The position numbers were made by a program, and so were the translations under genes. Below, one piece after another: positions 12,201 to 24,622 of a stretch of 64,000 bases of DNA. The notes beneath the pieces are model-generated. The model saw only the letters and a program-made list of their open reading frames with translations. It had not been told where the DNA came from and did no database searches. This DNA is from Perognathus longimembris pacificus (Eukaryota > Chordata > Mammalia > Rodentia > Heteromyidae): positions 44,087,832 to 44,151,831 of the forward strand of contig NC_063172.1 of NCBI RefSeq assembly GCF_023159225.1, written 5' to 3'. Numbering within the stretch: the first letter of the stretch is position 1; each line of letters begins with the position of its first letter.

Positions 12201-12600
12201 TTTTTGTTATCTTTTCTTTCTACAAATTTACAATGCTGTCTACCAAGTTCTCCAGCTCTTAAGTTTGCTTCAGATCAGTATACTTTTTCAGTGTTCCTAT
12301 CCTAGCATTTAGAAAGTAAGTTTATACTCAGTATATACTGCTTTGTATTTAGGCATCTTGCCAATATCTCTTAAGTTATTCTGTCCATAGTCATACATGT
12401 ATTTTTTTTCCATAGTAAACTATAACAGATATCTGAGTGGCCTTCTATGTAACTACATTGCTAAAACTTTACAAAATTATATACTGGCTGTATTGAAACT
12501 TACTATGTTCCATATGTTTTAGTATAAAGTTGTGTGTTATATGTAGAGTATTCTAACGATAGTGTTAAGGTAATAGTAACCAGGTTAGATTGAATTTTTT

Positions 12601-12805
12601 TCATTTTTATTTTTTGCCAGTCCTGGGCCTTGAACTCAGGGCCTGAGCACTGTCCCTGGCTTCTTTTTGCTCAAGGCTACCACTCTACCACTTGAGCCAC
12701 AGCGCCACTCCTTGCCATTTTCTATATATGTGGTGCTGGGGAATGGAACCCAGGGTTTCATGTACACGAGGCACACTGTTGCCACTAGGCCATAGTCCCA
12801 GCCCC
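12601..12805 (-). mobile_element. IDL-Geo dimeric SINE
   Basis: Complete minus-strand copy. Flanks TAGATTGAATTTTT (from 12,586) and TAGATTGAAATTTT (from 12,806) form a near-identical target-site duplication. Confidence 0.9.
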
Positions 12806-12814
12806 TAGATTGAA

Positions 12815-14413
12815 ATTTTATATTAAGATTTTAGCCTTATATATGATTAGTCTTAAGTATTTATTTACATGGAATGTAGATTTTACTCTAATACACTTAC
12901 CTGAGCTAATGTATTGGTGACTACTCTTAGACTCTTTTTTGTAGATAATAATAACCTGCAAAGAAATTTGAAATAGGTGAAGACTAGCTACTTCTTATAA
13001 CCTCTTTATTCTAATGAAAGCAAATCTCAGACAATACATGTAATGTTGCAACCAGTTTACTAGTTATATATTAACATGCAGGCAAGGCGGAACCTGAGAA
13101 AACACATCTTACAATCCTTAGATGCTCAGATCACACCTTTTAGGAAAGGACTGACTTAGGAGCAACCTGCTTCCTTCAGAGCCAACAACAGGCAAAGGGA
13201 ATTTTCCACCTCTCACAACTAGATATGGGAATTTCCATATTAAGGGAAAACTTGGAGCAAGGGAAAAACAGCCATGCTTCCTTCTAGTGAGTTTCTATTA
13301 TGAAAAGATGGACCAGATCCTTAATTCTCAGACACACATTTTCACGATTCCTTATTATTTCTTCAATATTCCTTAAATTACAAAAGAACTACTTATATAG
13401 TGATAAGATGTTACTTCCACACATTGAATGTTCAAAAATTAAAGTATCAAAAGCAATGCAATATCCTGTGATAAAAACAATTTTAGGAGTATTATGTGTG
13501 TCAGTAGAAATCTGCTGTATTTATTCTTTGCTTCACCTCATATAGCTATCGTCACATAGTACACTCCATAGCAGTATGAACACAAGCAGCTGCCTTCACA
13601 GCCATTGCCAGTACTGAAGATTTTTCTAGTCTTTTAGCACTTTTCTTTCATCTCCAACGACAGGCAAAGGCAGCTGTTGTGTATTGGTGTAAGGTTGACA
13701 TGGATTGCTAAGGCAGCTGCTAGACTGACTTCACAGCTGGGGAATCACACTGGTATCAATGAAATTTCAAATGAAACAGACAACAAGGGCTCCTTAATTT
13801 GGGCCACTTGAATATAGATAATTCATGGAAGGACATTCAAATACTTTTGAAATTGCTGCTGGCTTTTCTGATTTTTTTTTCTTCTTGCTTTTTAAAGATT
13901 CCTTTAGTATCTTCCCTTTCTGACTGATTTAGAAGGATATACAAATGGACTGTGTTATTCAAAAGTGAACCACATTTTCAAATTTCATTTTATCTCTAGA
14001 GGGTGTGAGGCTTTTATTTCTTGAATTCACCAAACTTAGGTTGTTAGATTATTTTTAAATATCTTATTTAGGGGAATGGGTTTTTTAAAATCAATCCAAA
14101 GACTAGCTTAATTAACTTTAAGTGATAAAAGTTTACAAATACTATTCTAATGTTTCTCCAGTACCACTTTTGAACAAGTCACAGAAAACACTCACATTCC
14201 TAAGAGTTCTTGGTTCTCATCGACCTCATAACAAGTGACTCCAGATTCTCAAACTAGTCTCAGCTTTACTTATGAAAAGTTTATGAAAGAAACTAGTGTT
14301 GTAGAGCCATGTAGATACAAACAATGCCTGAATTTGGTTTGTTTAACTAGAAATTTGGGGATAATTCTAAGATTTTTAAATCCCGGAGGCCTTTATTTTG
14401 AGCAGTCATTTTT
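12815..14413. other. Unique DNA
   Basis: No repeat or gene recognised. The longest open frame (13,300-13,545, +) is AT-rich and featureless. Confidence 0.5.
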
Positions 14414-14425
14414 GAAACTGAGTTA

Positions 14426-14715
14426 CCTCGGTGGGCATCCGTAGTGCCTGCCTGTAATCCTAGCTAATGAGTTGACTGAGATTGGGAGGTTTAAGACTGT
14501 GTCTCAATCATCAGCTGGACACAGTGGCACATAGTTGCTGTCCTAGCATCTGTGGGAAGCCTAAAATAGGCAAACTGTAGTCCAGCCAAGAAACAAAACT
14601 GTTTCAAAAAGAAGCAGTGTGAAAAAGGACTAGAGGCCATAGTTTGGAAATAGAGAGGCTGCCTAGTAAGCTGAGGCCCTGAATTCAAATCCCAATACTG
14701 ATATAAAAAAGAAAA
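14426..14715 (+). mobile_element. Trimeric SINE: B1-like, B1-like, tRNA-like
   Basis: Three modules in order. A first B1-like unit occupies about 14,426-14,510 (GCCTGCCTGTAATCCTAGC). A second B1-like unit occupies about 14,511-14,620 (GCTGGACACAGTGGCAC ... CCAGCCAAGAAACAAAAC). A tRNA-like unit follows at about 14,621-14,700 (box B type GAATTCAAATCCC) and then an A-rich tail. An exact 12-bp target-site duplication, GAAACTGAGTTA, lies at 14,414-14,425 and 14,716-14,727, which proves that the three modules inserted together. Confidence 0.85.
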
Positions 14716-14727
14716 GAAACTGAGTTA

Positions 14728-17019
14728 TTTTAAGGTAATTAGCTGTAAAACGACACTGATGAAAAATTGTAAATATCCTGAAATAATGACTTTATTTTCA
14801 CTAACAACTCCTTTGAATATGGCCCTAGTCAACAGTAGAGTCTGTACATCTCTGTTACTATCTCTTAATCCACTTTTCTCCTGACCAAATTGTTGTCCAT
14901 GAATCTCCTTGAGCAACTCAGTAGTGTTCTCATTGCTACACTGCAGTCTTAAATTCACCGTTCAGAGGCCTTGTTCTCTTAGTAGGAGATTTGCATTGTC
15001 ACTGGGAGGTCTGAATTGAATCTCAGATTCAGGTGCAGTATTTGATTTAGCTTCCTTAACTTCCTGGACATAATCATTGCCATAAATTAAATGTATGTAC
15101 TGTGATTTGCCTTCTTCCACAGCAGCTGGTCACATCATTAGCATAAAGAGGAAAAATATTTTTTATCTTTTTCTCCCTTATTTACAAGATTCCAACCACA
15201 CCTCTACAGTGGAAGATATACATACCTACCTTCTCATTAGATCTGAATAAGTTCCTGAAACAGTTTTCTGCTTCATAAGAACTGGGAGCTTTTGAACATT
15301 TAAAACCTGAGTTAATTTGCAATTCATTAACTCATTTGCAACTCATTAATTTGTGCCAGGTAACTTGAATAAATTAATTGTTAAGTCTGAAATATTGAAA
15401 GAACTGTTTTTGTGTAAGTGTCATGGTGATTTAGAAGAACTAGGGGTGGAGATTTGAATAGGTAGCTTCTCAGATACCCCTCAGAGTAAAGTTTTTATTC
15501 TATCTTTAGATTTGTTCTGCAAATGCCTTTGTTATCAATAATTGCTTAAGCAGGGGAAATGAGCTAAAGATCTCTATCTGGTTTTGAGATTGCACAAACA
15601 AAATGTACAAGAATAATAGAAGATATGGCGAACAATTGTTAGATCATTGTATTATTTGAAACATCTTCAGTTGCTAATCTGGAAGAATGAAGGGAGACTG
15701 ACCAGTCAGTAGATCAAGACATTATGCAACATTTAGAATCAGCAAAGAACTGAAAGATGTGAGGATTTTCATTTATTTTTCCAAATGGTTAAATGTATAA
15801 AGTAACTACTAAAGATTATATGTCTCTTTTTCTTAAAGACAAATCTTTTCTAGGGTTAAGACTTGTGTACCTGTAATCTGATTTGAAATTTCACTTTCCA
15901 GCATAGGCTGAGATTACTGACTTGTCTATTGGTAGGAAAAGGGAATTATATGTATTACAAATGATAGCTTCCTTTTAAGTATTTCAATACCAAGCTCCAA
16001 AAAATAATGAAATGAAAGTCAGTGTTGTACGCTTCATTGCTTTTTCATGTGTGAGAAAACTCTCTCAACAATTCTTTCTACCCCAAGGGTACTATAGATT
16101 GCTCTTACTGTCAATACTTTTCTCTATTTCTTTTGTTTAGTACAATACACCCCCTTGTCCCTTTTTTTAAAAGTGATGGTAGAATTTCACTCACCATTTA
16201 TAATGGAGACCATGCATTGTTTGGAAAAGTTGGCTTTCAAAAAATGTACTTTATATCTAAGTGAATTATCACCTAGGTTGTGTGTACCCAAACCAGCAAC
16301 CGGATACTGTGGGAAAGCCACAATACTGTTGGGGATGGTGAAAAAGAATAAGTCTGCTGCCGGGCTTCTTTGGCTGAGCCACACAGACAGGTCTTCTTAG
16401 TAACTTCTCTTTTGTTCTTTCTAAATGTATATTCCTGTAAGACATGTCAAGAGGAAATTTTATAAGAGGAAATTAAAGAATAATTTCCTACCCATCATCA
16501 CTATTTTTATTTCATAGAAGAGTAAACAAGAGTTTATTTTGCTAGCTAATACATGATAAAAGTATTGAATGAATTTTAAACCAAAGGACCAGATATATGA
16601 AATAATGCTTTGGTTGTCTAGAATCAAACTCTTACACTTGACAGCTCTCCTGGACAAAAGAGATCTTCTTACTACAGATTTTTGCTTAATATTCATCTTG
16701 CCCCAAAGAATCAGAATTGTATGGGGATGAGGCCCACAATCCAACCTTTAACACATTCCCCCAGCTACTTCAAATGCACTTAAAATGAACAACCTCGGTT
16801 TTTACCAACATAAAGAGCTCCATTAATTCTCACTGATAGATATTTCCTAATAAGACTGTCCAGTTTCTCAGAAGAGAGATTAGAGGTGATTTACTTCTAA
16901 AAACCATATAAGAAGTTGCTATGAGTACCAAAAGAACAGTAACATGTGGAATGGGACACAGAGAACTAGACAGTAAGCTCGTTAGTGAAACGTCCATATT
17001 GGAATATTTAATAATAGAT
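14728..17019. other. Unique DNA
   Basis: No repeat or gene recognised. Small open frames at 16,155-16,400 (+) and 16,187-16,384 (-) overlap on opposite strands and have no family signature. Confidence 0.5.
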
Positions 17020-17710
17020 TTTATTTTAATTGACACATGATAGTTACACACTTATGTTATATAATATAATGCTTCAATTGTATAGTGAGCAGCTCCAGTT
17101 AACTTTATTATGTAATTTTAGTGAGAACATTTAAAATCTTATTTTAGTTATTTTGAAATTTACAATAATTTGTTGCTAAGTATTATTGTCCTAGTTTTTT
17201 TTGTTGTTAGTTGTGGGGTTTGAACTCTCAGGACCTGGGCACTGTTCCTGAGCCTCTTTGCCCTCAGGGCTAGCACTTTACCAGTTGAGCAACAGTACCA
17301 CTTCCTGGCTTTTTTTGTTTTGTTTTGTTTTGAGTGGTTATTTCGAGATAAGAGTCTCATGGGGACTTTTCTTCCCAGGCCGGCTTTGAACCACTATCCT
17401 CAGATCTCAGTCTCCTGAGTAGCTAGGATTACAGGTGTGAACCACCATCACCAGGCTATTGCCTTACTTTTCAGCAGAACATCAGAATGCATTTCTCCCA
17501 TCTACCAGTAATCCTGTACTTACTGACCAAAATCTTTCCTATCCTTTCCCATCTATCTCCTCAACCTCTGGTAACTACTATTCTATTCAGTGTTTGCAGA
17601 TTATACATGTACATGAGATTGTGTGATACTGTTAGCTGTGTCTGCCATCTTTCATTTAACATTATGTCCTCCAGGTTCATTTGTTTGTTATACATGACAG
17701 GATTTTACCC
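17020..17710 (-). mobile_element. Ancient L1 (L1M-type) 3' UTR, split by a SINE
   Basis: The two parts 17,020-17,193 and 17,457-17,710 continue one another. The first ends with TTTTGAAATTTACAATAATT and the second carries CCTCTGGTAACTACTATTC, CATTTAACATTATGTCCTCC and GGTTCATTTGTTTG. This is the order found in old mammalian L1 3' UTRs read on the reverse strand. The B1-Geo SINE at 17,194-17,456 was inserted between them later. Confidence 0.75.
17194..17456 (-). mobile_element. B1-Geo composite SINE
   Basis: Minus-strand copy with the Geo module first (GCTAGCACTTTACCAGTTGAGC) and the B1 module second (CTGAGTAGCTAGGATTACAG). A small TTTTG repeat (17,310-17,331) sits at the module junction. It splits an older L1 3' UTR, so it is the younger element. 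Flanks TATTGTCCT and TATTGCCTT suggest a decayed duplication. Confidence 0.85.
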
Positions 17711-17769
17711 TTTTGATCTCTCAATAATATTTGTGTTTGTGTGGTTATATGTGACTTTGGGGAAGTTTT

Positions 17770-17985
17770 GTTTTTTGTTTTTTGGGGTTTTTTTGGCCAG
17801 TCCTGGGCCTTGGACTCAGGGCCTGAGCACCATCCCTGGCTTCTTCCGGCTCAAGGCTAGCACTCTGCCACCTGAGCCACAGCGCCCCTTCTGGCCGTTT
17901 TCCATATATGTGGTGCTGGGGAATCAAACTGAGAGCTTCATGTGTAGGAGGCAAGCACTCTTGCTACTAGGCCATATCCCAGTCC
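17770..17985 (-). mobile_element. IDL-Geo dimeric SINE
   Basis: Complete minus-strand copy with an exact 15-bp target-site duplication, CTTTGGGGAAGTTTT, at 17,755-17,769 and 17,986-18,000. A 183-codon open frame running through it (17,487-18,038) is simply the SINE read backwards. Confidence 0.95.
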
Positions 17986-18000
17986 CTTTGGGGAAGTTTT

Positions 18001-18673
18001 TTAACTTAAAGTTTGGTACTAGTAATGTCTACCTCTAAGGTTGTATGGGAATTATTGAACTAGCAAGTGTGACTATTTAATAAAAGGAACACACTCACAC
18101 CCGTACCTTGATAATACAGCATTCATACTTCACTAGATAGGTAAGCACTCCTCCAAGACATGTTTATTCAGTAATTATATCAGAAAGAATCTGTCCATCC
18201 TTTAAAGATTGTATTATTTGTCAATGGATCTTCATCTATTGAGTTTATTCTTCTGCTTTTAATTTTATTTGTGAGCATTATTTGGTTATATACTAGAGAA
18301 CACACACACCAGAGAAGTTAATTTCTAGAAAGGAACGTCTTTGAAAACATAACATGAACTCTTTACTGTACTTTGAGAAAGACCCATGACAAACTAAGGC
18401 CCTTGTTAGTACTTCACCATTGCTGCTTTGTAATTATCAGTGGCAGAAGGGAATGTCACACCATGAAAAGTAGAAATAAATCATCCACACCCTCTTGGAG
18501 AAATTGAAATTTTATTTTTTACCATCTACCAATAATTACACTCATAAAAACACAATTATAGAAGTTATAGTTACTTGTTACTAAAAATTAGAAATACATT
18601 TCATATGGTATAGTTTTTCGGGCTATGAAAATTAGCATCAATCAGCTATAACTATACCTTCATTATGCTTTTT
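18001..18673. other. Unique AT-rich DNA
   Basis: Nothing recognised. Confidence 0.5.
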
Positions 18674-18688
18674 AAGCTATAATTGCCT

Positions 18689-20672
18689 AAGCCCTGGAAA
18701 ACTAGGATTCCAGGGAACACTCCTGAATATAATAAAGGCAGTTTATGACAAACCAACAGCAAGTATAATTCTAAATGGCGAAAAGCCATTCCCTTTAAAA
18801 TCAGGAGCAAGACAGGGATGTCTGCTCTCTCCCCTTCTCTTCAACATAGTACTAGAATTCCTAGCCAGAGCAATTAGGCAAGAAGAAAATACAAAGGGGA
18901 TCCAAATAGGAAAGGATGAAGTTAAACTTTCTCTCTTCACAGATGACATGATCCTATGCCTAAAGAACTCCATAGACTCTACTCCCAAGCTACTAGAGCT
19001 GATCCAAAACTTTGGCAAAGTTGCAGGATATAAAATAAACCCTCAAAAATCAACGGCCTTTCTATATGCTAATGACCCGAAGACCGAGGCTGAAATCAGG
19101 AAAGCAACTCCTTTTGCAATAGCCTCAAAAAACATAAAATACCTAGGAATAACCTTAACGAAAGAAGTGAAAAACCTCTATGATGAGTACTTTAAAAACA
19201 TGAAAAACAAAATTAAGGCAGAACTAAGGAAATGGAAAAACCTCCCATGCTCCTGGATTGGGAGGATTAGTATAGTCAAAATGGCAATACTGCCAAAGGC
19301 TATCTACAAATTCAATGCAATGCCCATTAATATCCCAACACCATTTTTTAATGAAATAGAGGAAGCAATCCAGAAATTCATATGAAACAATAAAAGACCC
19401 AGAATAGCAAAAACAACCCTAAGCAGAAAGAACAGTGCTGGAGGATTTTCAATACCCAATTTCAAGCTGTATTATAAAGCTATAGTAATAAAAACAGCTT
19501 GGTATTGGCACTGGAACAGGCCTGAAGACCTATGGAACAGAATTGAAGACCCAGAAATGAACCCACAGAACGATGCCCATTTAATCTTTCATAAAGGAGC
19601 TTAAAAAATAGTCTGGAAGAAAGATAGCTTCTTTAACAAATGGTGTTGACAAAACTGGTCCAACACTTGCAACAAACTAAAACTAGATCCTTATATATCA
19701 CCCTGCACCAAAATCAATTCCAAATGGATCAGAGACCTCGAAATTAAAACTGATACCCTGAAAACACTACAAGAAGGAGCAGGAGAAACACTTGGGCTCC
19801 TTGACACAGGGCTCCAGGCCCAGAAATGCTACAAATCAAAGAAAGGATGGACAAATGGGACTGCATCAAACTTCAGAACTTCTGCAGGGCAAAGGACATA
19901 CATAGCTCACTAGATAAACAGAAAGCCCACAGATTGGGAGAAGATCTTTACCAGCCATACAACAGACAAAGGCCTCATATCTAAAATATATTCAGAACTA
20001 AAAAAATTAAATTCCTGCAAAACAAAACTGCAAAGAACCAACAGCCCCCACAACAAGTGGGCTAAAGACTTAAAAAGAGACTTCTCTGATGAGGAAATGA
20101 GAATGGCCAAGAGACATATGAAAAAGTGCTCTACATCACTGGCCATAAAAGAAATACAAATCAAAACAACATTGAGATTCCACCTCACCCCAGTAAGAAT
20201 GTCCATTATCAAGAAAAGTAATAATAACAAATGTTGGAGGGGATGTGGTCAAAAGGGAACCCTACTTCATTGTTGATGGGAATGTAAACTGGTTCAGCCA
20301 CTCTGGCAAGCAGTGTGGAGATTCCTCAGAAGGCTAAACATAGAGCTCCCTTATGACCCAGCAGCCCCACTTTTGGGCATCTCCCCAAAAAACCACAAAC
20401 AAGAACACACTAAAGCCACCAGTACAACAATGTTCATCGCAGCACAATTTGTCATAGCTAAAATATGGAACCAACCCAGATGCTCCTCAGTAGACGAATG
20501 GATCACGAAAATGTGGTACATATACACAATGGAATTTCATGCCTCTATCAGAAAGAATGACATTGCCCCATTTGTAAGGAAATGGAAGGACTTGGAAAAA
20601 ATTATACTAAGTGAAGTGAGCCAGACCCAAAGAAACATGGACTCTATGGTCTCCCTCATAGGGAATAATTAG
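18689..20672 (+). pseudogene. L1-E ORF2 remnant (reverse transcriptase, C-terminal part)
   Basis: Broken L1 ORF2. The segment at 18,948-19,385 is open and shows the RT end region ([38 protein letters not shown]). Downstream a TGA, frameshifts and several stops interrupt it until 20,313-20,672 (YDPAAPLLGI, MWYIYTMEFHASI). The usual FADD catalytic motif reads FTDD at about 18,935, so even this core is mutated. Not a functional protein. Confidence 0.9.
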
Positions 20673-21045
20673 CACAGGTTTAGGCTAGTTACAGCAGAGG
20701 ATCACAAGAGCCCAATAGCTATACCCTTATGAACACATAAGATGATGCTAAGTGAAATGAACTCCATGTTATGGAAACGACTGTTATATCACTGTTGTAA
20801 TTACTTTCAACGTGCTATGTGTAACCGTAGCTTCTATCATTGATGATCTTCTTGTATCCACTTCCTGTGGTGTACCTGCACTGTCTCTGTATCTTATCTG
20901 AGTATATTGAAAACCGTGTATACTGGTATTAGAACTAGGAAACTGAAAGGGAATACCAAAATTGAGAGACACGGGGTAAAAAAGACAAACGACTCCAAAA
21001 TCAATACTTGCAAAACTGTTTGGTGCAAACCAACTGAACAACTCA

Positions 21046-21098
21046 TGGGGGGAAAGGGAAAAGGAAAGGGGAAGGAGGAGGGGGAATGAGGGAGGAGG
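21046..21098 (+). repeat. G-rich polypurine tract in L1-E 3' UTR
   Basis: Several runs of three to six G separated by A-rich spacers occur before the AATAAA-like end. G-rich polypurine tracts capable of quadruplex formation are a known feature of mammalian L1 3' UTRs. Here the purine strand is the sense strand, as expected. Confidence 0.75.
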
Positions 21099-21202
21099 TA
21101 ACAAACAGTACAAGAAATGTATCCAATGCCTAACATATGAAACTGTAACCTCTCTGTACATCAGTTTGACAATAAATTTTTTTTAAAAAGATATAATTGC
21201 CT

Positions 21203-21683
21203 GTATTATAGGTAACTCACACATCCACTACTACTTAGAGAAGTAAACCTAAGGGTTTTTATTATCTCCAGTCCCTTAAGTTATCTTACTGACTCCCTCT
21301 TACTGTTTGTTTCATTACAACTTTCATGTGGAATTTTGCGTGATTTTCAAGGGAACAATTTTTGAAAATCCAGGAAAATGATAATATATTTGAAAAGAAA
21401 TGAGTTAACTTTATTTCTTCAACCATAATGAATTAAATTTTGCCCTCTGTTCTAACATGCAATAATAACTCAGGGAATGTTTTCTTCTTTGTTATAAAGC
21501 TACATTTATTATAAAACAGAGAAATATATTATCGTAACACCATGTGATAATACTGGTGCCATATTTCTTTTTTCAAAGTAAGTGCATATTATTTTTAAAA
21601 AATGAGTTGCCATCACACAGTTTCATACTCTGCTATTTTCACTTATTAGCTATATAGCAAACATTTTATTACTTGTTCTCTCC
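21203..21683. other. Unique AT-rich DNA
   Basis: Nothing recognised. Confidence 0.5.
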
Positions 21684-21775
21684 TTTTTTTTTTTTATGTC
21701 AATACTGGGGTTTGAACTCAGCTTTGTTCTTGTTAGGCAGATACTGTTTTACTTCTTTCACTTGGTCTGAATGCA
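21684..21775 (-). mobile_element. tRNA-like SINE fragment
   Basis: Plus-strand text AATACTGGGGTTTGAACTCA followed by TAGGCAGATACTG is the reversed tRNA-like module of the composite SINEs seen elsewhere in the window, next to a T run. Only this module is recognisable. Confidence 0.6.
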
Positions 21776-22540
21776 TCTATGGGTATGAAACCACCTCTGC
21801 AGAAATTGTCAACTGGTGCTTTGTGCCAGTACCAATACTCCTTATTCTCGTAAACCTTTGGGTTGTTAACTCAGTATTCCTTGTTTGATAGCCATCCGCC
21901 CCACCACCCCCTCGATCCCCCACTCATGGTTGGATACTGAGGTTGTTCCTAAGTTCTTCTCACTTTTTGTTGATGAATAGAATTGTTCAAGTAATTAGTG
22001 TACGCATTCATATTTCCAGGTTGTTCTCTTCTAGTCCATTCTTTTGCAGATGCGTATTTTTTAAATATTCACCATATGATAGCAAGAGTATTTAGATTTA
22101 ACCTGTATTTACTTAATCACAACTTGAGTAGTTTTTCTTTTTTTTTGGGGGGGGGGGTGTTAAGAATATGCTCTCCAGAACCACAATAGTCACAACAATA
22201 GACAAGAAAATGAGGAATTGTCTCAGCAAGGCAAAATTGACTTGTGCAGAAGGGTGTGCAAGCAAGCACATAGAGCTACTCCTCTGTTTATCTCTAACAC
22301 AGCATGCCCCACCCATCTTCTCAGATTGGTTGATCTCACGTTCACAGTCTGCTCACAATTGGCTAGTTTTAATAAGGTAAAATGTATTTATATAAAGTGA
22401 CCACTAATAGACAGACCTAAGATTAACAGTACACAAGTAATCTCAAAACACACTCTGTGCATAATCTGAGGTGAGTCTTAATTCCATCTTGGGGGTGGGG
22501 GGAGAACACAAAAAGCTTACATTTCAAAAATTCTTACTGG
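21776..22540. other. Unique DNA with a T9-G10 junction
   Basis: No gene. A run of about nine T is followed directly by ten G at 22,138-22,156, a strong composition switch on one strand. Confidence 0.5.
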
Positions 22541-22741
22541 GCTGGGAATATGGCCTAGTGGTAGAGTGCTTGTCTAACATACATGAAGCCCTGGGTTTGA
22601 TTCCTCAGCACCACATATATAGAAAAAGCCAGAAGTGGTGCTGTGGGTTAAGTGGTAGCGTGCTAGCCTTGAGCAAAAAGAAGCCAGGACAGTGCTCATG
22701 CCCTGGGTTCAAGCCCCAGGACTGGCAAAAAAAAAAAAAAA
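22541..22741 (+). mobile_element. IDL-Geo dimeric SINE
   Basis: Plus-strand copy with both monomers (GCTGGGAATATGGCCTAGTG; AGTGGTAGCGTGCTAGCC; CCCAGGACTGGC) and an A15 tail. One base is lost in the Geo part (GCCAGGACAGTGC). No certain target-site duplication. Confidence 0.93.
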
Positions 22742-23922
22742 TCCTTTATCCCAAAGCAGTTGCTTCTCTTTAACAAGAACCTAGCCACCAGGCCAAAGCA
22801 GAAACTTTTAAACAGTACACTTTAATAGAAAAGACACTTTTTCTCACAAGCAGGAGTGGATCAAGGTTTTAGGCTTGTAATGTGTGATTTTTTTTTTCTT
22901 TGATGAATTCCTCTGGTCACATTGGTCTATTTTTTTGTATGTCTCAGTTTGTTTTGTTTCTGTAAGCCAAATTATTGCTTGAGGTTTAAATAAACACAAG
23001 AGAAAAAACTGTATTGGTATAAATACCAAAAATGGGATATTTTGATGAAGTACTAGTTTTCATTGTAGAGACTTTACAGGGAATGTCTTTACTCTTGCTG
23101 AGGACTCAACAGATAAAGATGAAGTTCTAACAATTGTTAAAAATGGACAGCTTCTTTTCTATTACTGCACCTTTAAGGTCTTCATTTTCCAGTCTTTAGC
23201 TGATCACAAGTTTAAGTTCACATGAAATCAGAAAATAAACTTTGTTATTTTCAGGATTTGGACTGAAAGAAATTAGAGGACATCAGATGTAATTGTTTGA
23301 CTATGGTATTAAACAAACGAAAGGGCAGAAGAAGGGAATGAAAAATTATTCCCTTACCAAGTAATCACACCGTTTATTGCCAAGGAAGGAAGAAAGAAAG
23401 AAAAAGCAAAGAGGCAGTTTGTGTGCTGTGGAGTGCACAGATGTTCCTCTTGGCAGCCACACAGTACTAGTCAGGACTGGGGATTTTGCCGACATAGTAT
23501 GTGAGGCTTCTTTGTTGGAGACAAAGTGTTGCCTGTGGTGGGAATTGCTGCAGGGATGGGAAAGTATCAAAGACAGTACATTAAAGTAGCTTTGTGGCCT
23601 AAGTATTGTTTCAGCCAAGCTTGGCTAATGACACACGCTAGTTGGTGAACTCTCTTTAAAAGATAGAACTGGCATGGTTTGACAGTCATAGAGCCTGTGC
23701 CATACTTGGACATTAGAATTACTGCTACAAGCATGAGTTTTTTAATAACCAACATATTTCATGTAATTAAACAAGAGTTTGTGACTGTAAAGTTAGAACT
23801 GTAACTGCTTTGCAAATTGAACTATTTCTTTTTTGATAATTACTAGTGTTTTTCAGAGTTCTTTTATCTTTTGGGTTGTTTCTTAACCCACTTGTTCATT
23901 TGAAGGTAAGATTTAGATAAAA
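22742..23922. other. Unique DNA
   Basis: No repeat recognised. Open frames near 23,346-23,618 (-) and 23,377-23,589 (+) overlap on opposite strands and show no family features. Confidence 0.5.
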
Positions 23923-24240
23923 AGTAGAAAATGCATGATTTATATGTTATATATTCTGGCAATTTCTTTGAGTATATGTGGAATGTTTTAGGTTTTAACA
24001 TAGCAATATATTGTATCTGGGCTCATGCCTGTAATCCTTGCTACTTAGGAGGCTGAGATCTGAGGATCATGGTTCAAAGCCAGCCTGACCAGGAAAGTTG
24101 GTGAGACTATTATTTCCAATTTAATCACTGAAAACCCAGAAGTAGACTTGTGGCTCAAGTGGTGGAGAACTAGCCTTGAGCAAAAAAGCTAAGGGCCAGC
24201 ACGCAAGCCTTTAAACTCAAGCCCCATTGTTGGCACAAAA
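23923..24240 (+). repeat. First copy of a ~300-bp duplicated segment (contains a B1-Geo SINE)
   Basis: Starts AGTAGAAAATGCATGATTT and runs through a stretch with GTTTTAGGTTT into a B1-Geo SINE at 24,017-24,240. The same start, the same following unique stretch and a B1-Geo SINE at the same offset recur 700 bp downstream at 24,623. Shared unique sequence ahead of the SINE shows a duplication of the locus rather than two SINE insertions. Confidence 0.75.
24017..24240 (+). mobile_element. B1-Geo composite SINE
   Basis: B1 module CTCATGCCTGTAATCCTTGC with CTTAGGAGGCTGAGATCTG; Geo module CTTGTGGCTCAAGTGGTGGAG; ends GCCCCATTGTTGGCACAAAA. Part of the duplicated segment. Confidence 0.88.
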
Positions 24241-24622
24241 TGAAATAAGAAACACACAAACATACTAACAACAGAACCCATAGTATATTGTAAAATGACA
24301 TAAATTTATTGATCCTTCATATTTCTAACTTGAAGTAGGGCATTTATCTGAGTTATTTACTAGATGTTAACCTACTTGTTAACTAACTTTAAGGACTGAT
24401 AATTGATGGTTTTTAATTGTTTCTTTATCCTTGATTGTATAATATTTATATAAAATAATATATACATATAATATTGAATAATTTGTATGACTTTTTAATT
24501 GCTTTCCAACATAAAGAGTATAAAAAATAGTAGGGACTAGAAGTCTAAATCATCCACAGTTAGGTTAGATTTTTATGCTAACATATTCATGAAAATTAAG
24601 ATAAGGTTGTTTTTTTTTACAG
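24241..24622. other. Unique AT-rich spacer between duplicated copies
   Basis: Strongly AT-rich (TATATAAAATAATATATACA-type sequence near 24,450-24,470). Nothing else recognised. Confidence 0.5.

Larger units (their letters stand above)
18689..21187 (+). mobile_element. L1-E: 5'-truncated LINE-1
   Basis: Plus-strand L1 that starts inside the reverse transcriptase region, at about codon 617 on the human ORF2 scale. It runs through the rest of ORF2 to about 20,670, a 3' UTR with a G-rich purine tract, and an AATAAATTTT(T)n A end. Flanks AAGCTATAATTGCCT (18,674-18,688) and AAGATATAATTGCCT (21,188-21,202) form a 15-bp duplication with one change. Its 3' UTR matches that of the fragment at 39,881-40,363 but not that of L1-C or L1-D, so it is a different L1 lineage. 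Confidence 0.93.

Noticed and set aside
17487..18038. 183-codon open frame on the plus strand
   Set aside because: Its second half is an IDL-Geo SINE read backwards and its first half is an ancient L1 3' UTR. Similar frames in reversed SINEs recur at 2,012, 31,660 and elsewhere.
20784..21161. Minus-strand frame of 125 codons
   Set aside because: It is the reverse of the purine-rich L1-E 3' UTR.
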